Source: Pseudomonas protegens (GTDB taxonomy: Bacteria; Pseudomonadota; Gammaproteobacteria; Pseudomonadales; Pseudomonadaceae). From it: 64,000 nt of DNA. The DNA is taken from NCBI RefSeq assembly GCF_003363755.1, contig NZ_CP031396.1, positions 2,294,001 to 2,358,000 of the forward strand, read 5' to 3'. Numbering within the stretch: the stretch's first letter is position 1; every line of letters begins with the position of its first letter. The notes beneath the pieces are model-generated. The model was not told where the DNA came from. It made no database searches and worked only from the letters and a program-made list of their open reading frames with translations. Positions 60,862-64,000 of this stretch are shown here, one piece after another. A program made the position numbers and the translations under genes.

Positions 60862-61812
60862 ATGTCCGCCAAGCCGAAAATTGCCATCAGCGCCTGCCTG
60901 ATGGGCGTCGAGGTCCGCTACAACGGTGGGCACAAGGAGTCTCGCCTGTGCAGCCGAGTACTCAGCGAATACTTTGACTTCGTGCCCCTGTGCCCGGAAG
61001 TCGCGATCGGCATGGGCACCCCCCGCGAACCTATTCGGCTGGTCGGCGACCCTGAGCAACCTCGGGCCGTGGGCACCGTGGACGCCAGCCTGGATGTCAC
61101 CTTGCCCCTGGCGGAATACGGCGAGCGCATGGCGGCCCAGGTAGATGACATCTGTGGCTACATCTTCATGCAGAACTCGCCATCCTGTGGTCTGGAGCGG
61201 GTCAAGGTGTACCAGGCCAATGGCATTCCCCATAGAAACGGCGGCCGGGGCATCTACGCCCAGGCATTCTGCGCACAGCACCCCGATCTGCCGGTGGAAG
61301 AAGCCGGACGCCTGAACGACCCGGTCCTGCGGGAAAACTTCCTGACCCGGGTCTACGTCTATCGCGACTGGCAGGCACTGCTCAAGCAAGGCCTGACCCG
61401 CCGCGCCCTCACCGACTTCCACTCGCGCTGCAAATACCTGCTGATGGCTCACCATCCCGTGCAGTACAAGACCCTGGGCAATCTGCTGGGCAGCATGGGC
61501 AAGGGCGATCCGAACCTGATAGGCCCGCGCTATTTCAGCGAACTGATGGCGGCCTTGAGCAAATGCGCGACCCGGGGCACCCACAGCAATGTGCTGCAGC
61601 ACCTGAGCGGCTATCTCAAGCAGTCCATCAGCGCCGAAGACAAGCAGGAAGTGCAACACGTGATCGGCCAGTACCGCCACGGCATCGTGCCTCTAGTCGT
61701 GCCGCTGACCCTGCTCAAGCACCACTTTCGCCAGCACCCCGATCCCTACATCGCCCAGCAGCTGTACCTGCAGCCACACCCGGAAAACCTCAGCCTGCGC
61801 AACGCGATCTGA
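60862..61812 (+). CDS. DUF523 plus DUF1722 protein (YbgA-like)
   Basis: 316 residues: N-terminal DUF523 (about 5-155; ISACLMGVEVRYNGGHK, CPEVAIGMGTPREPIRL, MQNSPSCGLERVKVY with conserved cysteines that could bind an Fe-S cluster) and C-terminal DUF1722 (about 195-310; HSRCKYLLMAHHPVQYKTLG). E. coli ybgA lies beside its photolyase gene phr, as here. First gene of a light-cluster operon with merR and phrB. Function unproven. Confidence 0.9.
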   Translation: MSAKPKIAISACLMGVEVRYNGGHKESRLCSRVLSEYFDFVPLCPEVAIGMGTPREPIRLVGDPEQPRAVGTVDASLDVTLPLAEYGERMAAQVDDICGYIFMQNSPSCGLERVKVYQANGIPHRNGGRGIYAQAFCAQHPDLPVEEAGRLNDPVLRENFLTRVYVYRDWQALLKQGLTRRALTDFHSRCKYLLMAHHPVQYKTLGNLLGSMGKGDPNLIGPRYFSELMAALSKCATRGTHSNVLQHLSGYLKQSISAEDKQEVQHVIGQYRHGIVPLVVPLTLLKHHFRQHPDPYIAQQLYLQPHPENLSLRNAI

Positions 61813-61815
61813 GCC

Positions 61816-62748
61816 ATGAAACAACCCGCTCAAGAAGCCGACAACAGCGCCCAGTACCGCAGCGCCCTGGATCAGGGTTGGCTGCCGATTCGCGAAGTGG
61901 CGCGCCAGACCGGGGTCAACGCCGTGACCCTGCGTGCCTGGGAGCGCCGCTACGGATTGATCGTGCCCTTGCGTACGCCCAAGGGTCATCGCCTGTATTC
62001 CCAGGATCAGGTGCTAGAGATCCAGACCATCCTTACCTGGCTCAATCGCGGGGTCGCGGTCAGCCAGGTCAAGCACCTGCTGGACAGTGCCCCCACCGCC
62101 AGCGCACCGGCCGAGAATGACTGGCAGCGCCTGCGTCAGACCCTGAGCCTGGCCATCAGCCAATTGGCCGAACGCAAGGTCGACGACACCTTCAACCAGG
62201 CCATGGCGCTGTACCCACCCCGCACGCTGTGCGAACACCTGCTGATGCCGCTGCTGGCGGAGCTGGAGCAACACTGGCAGGGCCAGTTCGGCAGCCAGAT
62301 GGAACAGGTGTTTTTCTACTCCTGGCTGCGCAGCAAGCTGGGCGCGCGGATCTACCACAACAACCGCCAACTGCAGGGCCCACCGCTGCTGCTGGTCAAC
62401 CAGTCGGACCTGGCCCTGGAACCCCATCTGTGGCTGACCGCCTGGCTGGCCAGCAGCGCCGATTGCCCGGTGGAGGTCTTCGACTGGCCACTGCCCGGCG
62501 CCGAACTGGCCCTGGCCATCGAACGCCTGCAAGCCCGCGGCCTGCTGCTGTATTCCAGCAAGGCGCTCAATCCTGCGCTGTTGCCCAGGCTGCTCAACGG
62601 CATTGCCTGCAAAAAAATCATCGCCGGACCCGCGGTGTGCATCCACCCCGACGACTGGTCCGTATGTATCACTGAAATCGCTGATCTGTACCTGGCCCAG
62701 GACCCGATCTCGGCCTGCCAGGCGCTGCTTGAGCGAGGACTCTTTTGA
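61816..62748 (+). CDS. MerR-family regulator, LitR/CarH-like, without the cobalamin motif
   Basis: 310 residues: N-terminal MerR winged HTH (about 18-84; LPIREVARQTGVNAVTLRAWERRYGLIVP, YSQDQVLEIQTI), then a helical part and a Rossmann-like C-terminal part. The DxHxxG signature of B12-dependent photoreceptors of this family is absent, so light sensing must come from elsewhere. Four bases after ybgA and 13 before phrB. Probably represses the cluster by binding the TGTACA pairs. Confidence 0.9.
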   Translation: MKQPAQEADNSAQYRSALDQGWLPIREVARQTGVNAVTLRAWERRYGLIVPLRTPKGHRLYSQDQVLEIQTILTWLNRGVAVSQVKHLLDSAPTASAPAENDWQRLRQTLSLAISQLAERKVDDTFNQAMALYPPRTLCEHLLMPLLAELEQHWQGQFGSQMEQVFFYSWLRSKLGARIYHNNRQLQGPPLLLVNQSDLALEPHLWLTAWLASSADCPVEVFDWPLPGAELALAIERLQARGLLLYSSKALNPALLPRLLNGIACKKIIAGPAVCIHPDDWSVCITEIADLYLAQDPISACQALLERGLF

Positions 62749-62761
62749 ACCGGGAATCAGC

Positions 62762-64000
62762 ATGCAATTGATCTGGCTGCGCAGCGACCTGCGCCTACAT
62801 GACAACACCGCCCTCTGCGCCGCCACCCAGCGTGGCCCCACCGTGGCCGTGTACCTGCTGAGCCCGGAACAATGGCAAGTCCATGACGATGCCCCCTGCA
62901 AGGTCGACTTCTGGCTGCGCAACCTGCAGCACCTGAGCACTGCCCTGGGCCGGCTGAACATTCCTCTGCTGATTCGCAGCGCAGCCACCTGGGACCAGGC
63001 GCCCCACGTCCTGCTGGAACTGTGCCGGCAACTGCAGGTACGCATGCTGCACTTCAACCAGGAGTACGGCATTCACGAGAGCCGCCGCGATGCCGCCGTG
63101 ACCAGGGTCCTGGAAGAAGCCGACATCAGCGTCCAGGGTTACCTCGATCAGTTACTGTTCCAGCCCGGCAGCGTGCTGACCCAGAGCGGCGGCTACTTCC
63201 AGGTGTTCAGCCAGTTCCGCAAGGTCTGCTACAGCCGCTTGCACAGCGCGCTGCCAGCCCTGGTCGCCAGCCCCAAGGCACAATCGCCGCTGTCGATCCA
63301 AGCCGATCCTGTACCCCGCCATATCGATGGCTTCCCACGCCCCAGCCAGTCACTGCGTGACCTGTGGCCGGCAGGTGAAGATCAAGCCCTGGGCCGTCTG
63401 CAACAGTTCACCGACGAGCAGATCGACTACTACCAGAGCGAACGCGACTTCCCGGCCAAGCCCGGCACCAGTCAGCTTTCACCCTACCTCGCCGCCGGGG
63501 TGATCTCGCCCCGCCAGTGCCTGCACGCTGCCTTGCGCTGTAACCAGGGAGAGTTCGAAAGCGGTAATCCCGGGGCCGTCACCTGGATCAACGAACTGCT
63601 GTGGCGCGAGTTCTACAAACACATCCTGGTGGGCTACCCACGGGTTTCCCGGCACCGTGCCTTTCGCCCGGAAACCGAAGCGGTGGCCTGGCGCGACGCC
63701 CCAGAGGAACTCGCCGCCTGGCAGGAAGGCCGCACCGGCCTGCCGATCATCGACGCCGCCATGCGCCAACTGCTGGAAACCGGCTGGATGCACAATCGCC
63801 TGCGGATGGTGGTGGCCATGTTCCTGACCAAGAATCTGTTGATCGACTGGCGCGAGGGTGAGCGTTTCTTCATGCGCCACCTGATCGACGGCGACCTGGC
63901 AGCGAACAATGGCGGCTGGCAGTGGAGCTCCTCCACCGGCACCGACGCCGCGCCCTACTTCCGCATCTTCAACCCTGTAAGCCAGTCGGAACGCTTCGAC
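62762..64000 (+). CDS. phrB: Deoxyribodipyrimidine photolyase (partial, continues past the window)
   Basis: Light-dependent repair of cyclobutane pyrimidine dimers. The first 413 codons are present. N-terminal alpha/beta antenna domain MQLIWLRSDLRLHDNTAL; FAD-binding region with PGTSQLSPYLAAGVISPRQC, VTWINELLWREFYKH, GLPIIDAAMRQLLETGWMHNRLRM and NNGGWQWSSSTGTDAAPYFRIFNP, all diagnostic of class I CPD photolyases. ATG at 62762 is 13 bases after the merR stop. The gene is open at the right edge. Confidence 0.96.
   Translation, partial: MQLIWLRSDLRLHDNTALCAATQRGPTVAVYLLSPEQWQVHDDAPCKVDFWLRNLQHLSTALGRLNIPLLIRSAATWDQAPHVLLELCRQLQVRMLHFNQEYGIHESRRDAAVTRVLEEADISVQGYLDQLLFQPGSVLTQSGGYFQVFSQFRKVCYSRLHSALPALVASPKAQSPLSIQADPVPRHIDGFPRPSQSLRDLWPAGEDQALGRLQQFTDEQIDYYQSERDFPAKPGTSQLSPYLAAGVISPRQCLHAALRCNQGEFESGNPGAVTWINELLWREFYKHILVGYPRVSRHRAFRPETEAVAWRDAPEELAAWQEGRTGLPIIDAAMRQLLETGWMHNRLRMVVAMFLTKNLLIDWREGERFFMRHLIDGDLAANNGGWQWSSSTGTDAAPYFRIFNPVSQSERFD

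Overview
The window is chromosomal DNA of a Pseudomonas, most like the P. fluorescens/protegens/chlororaphis group. The evidence is high GC, the dcw cluster followed by rnpB and rsmI-lpoA, the petABC-rpsI-rplM-sspAB block, the mqo-hpt-upp-uraA-hemH-phrB block, and REP elements built on a GGAGC(C/T)GGCTTGCCGGCG core. This assignment rests on gene content and order, with no database search. Almost all of it is core genome. I see no prophage, insertion sequence, CRISPR array, tRNA or rRNA gene.

Layout. 1-7.6 kb (minus strand): the start of the division/cell-wall cluster, mraZ-rsmH-ftsL-ftsI-murE-murF-mraY-murD (murD cut by the window edge), with tightly overlapping genes behind one sigma70 promoter that has MraZ-type repeats just downstream. 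7.8-8.15 kb: RNase P RNA. 8.2-12.8 kb: rsmI diverging from lpoA-yraN-gmhA/diaA-dolP. 12.8-17.8 kb (minus): sspB/sspA, the cytochrome bc1 operon petABC, and rplM-rpsI. 17.9-27.3 kb: mixed metabolic genes (Tas-type reductase, acyl-CoA dehydrogenase diverging from a GlxA-type regulator, zapE, a long trpS, hydrolase, yhcB, OmpA lipoprotein, MBL hydrolase, ogt).

27.4-31.1 kb is more accessory: two small membrane proteins divergent from an OmpR-type two-component system with an acidic sensor region, then a LysR regulator. 31.2-39.6 kb (minus) holds a MalT/LuxR-type regulator, DUF1329, DUF1302 and an acyl-CoA synthetase. It looks like a fatty acid or ester uptake/activation module, and its two promoters share a 10-bp and a 9-bp element. 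39.7-50.6 kb: LysE exporter, 2-hydroxyacid dehydrogenase, rsmC, a yybP-ykoY manganese riboswitch in front of a GDT1/UPF0016 transporter, an M48 lipoprotein protease, a chemoreceptor, SRAP and small zinc/DUF2007 proteins, an acyltransferase, and a YajG lipoprotein.

50.7-58.4 kb: mqo with a long unexplained leader, small conserved genes, hpt, upp-uraA and hemH. The upp leader has a T8 tract placed as in the UTP-sensitive E. coli upp promoter. 58.4-64 kb: a light/photoreactivation cluster (TIGR01777 protein, FAD oxidoreductase, Trp-rich protein, DUF523/DUF1722 protein, MerR regulator, photolyase cut by the window end). Its promoters carry TGTACA boxes, including two exact TGTACA-N12-TGTACA pairs, which I interpret as operators of the cluster's own LitR-like MerR regulator.
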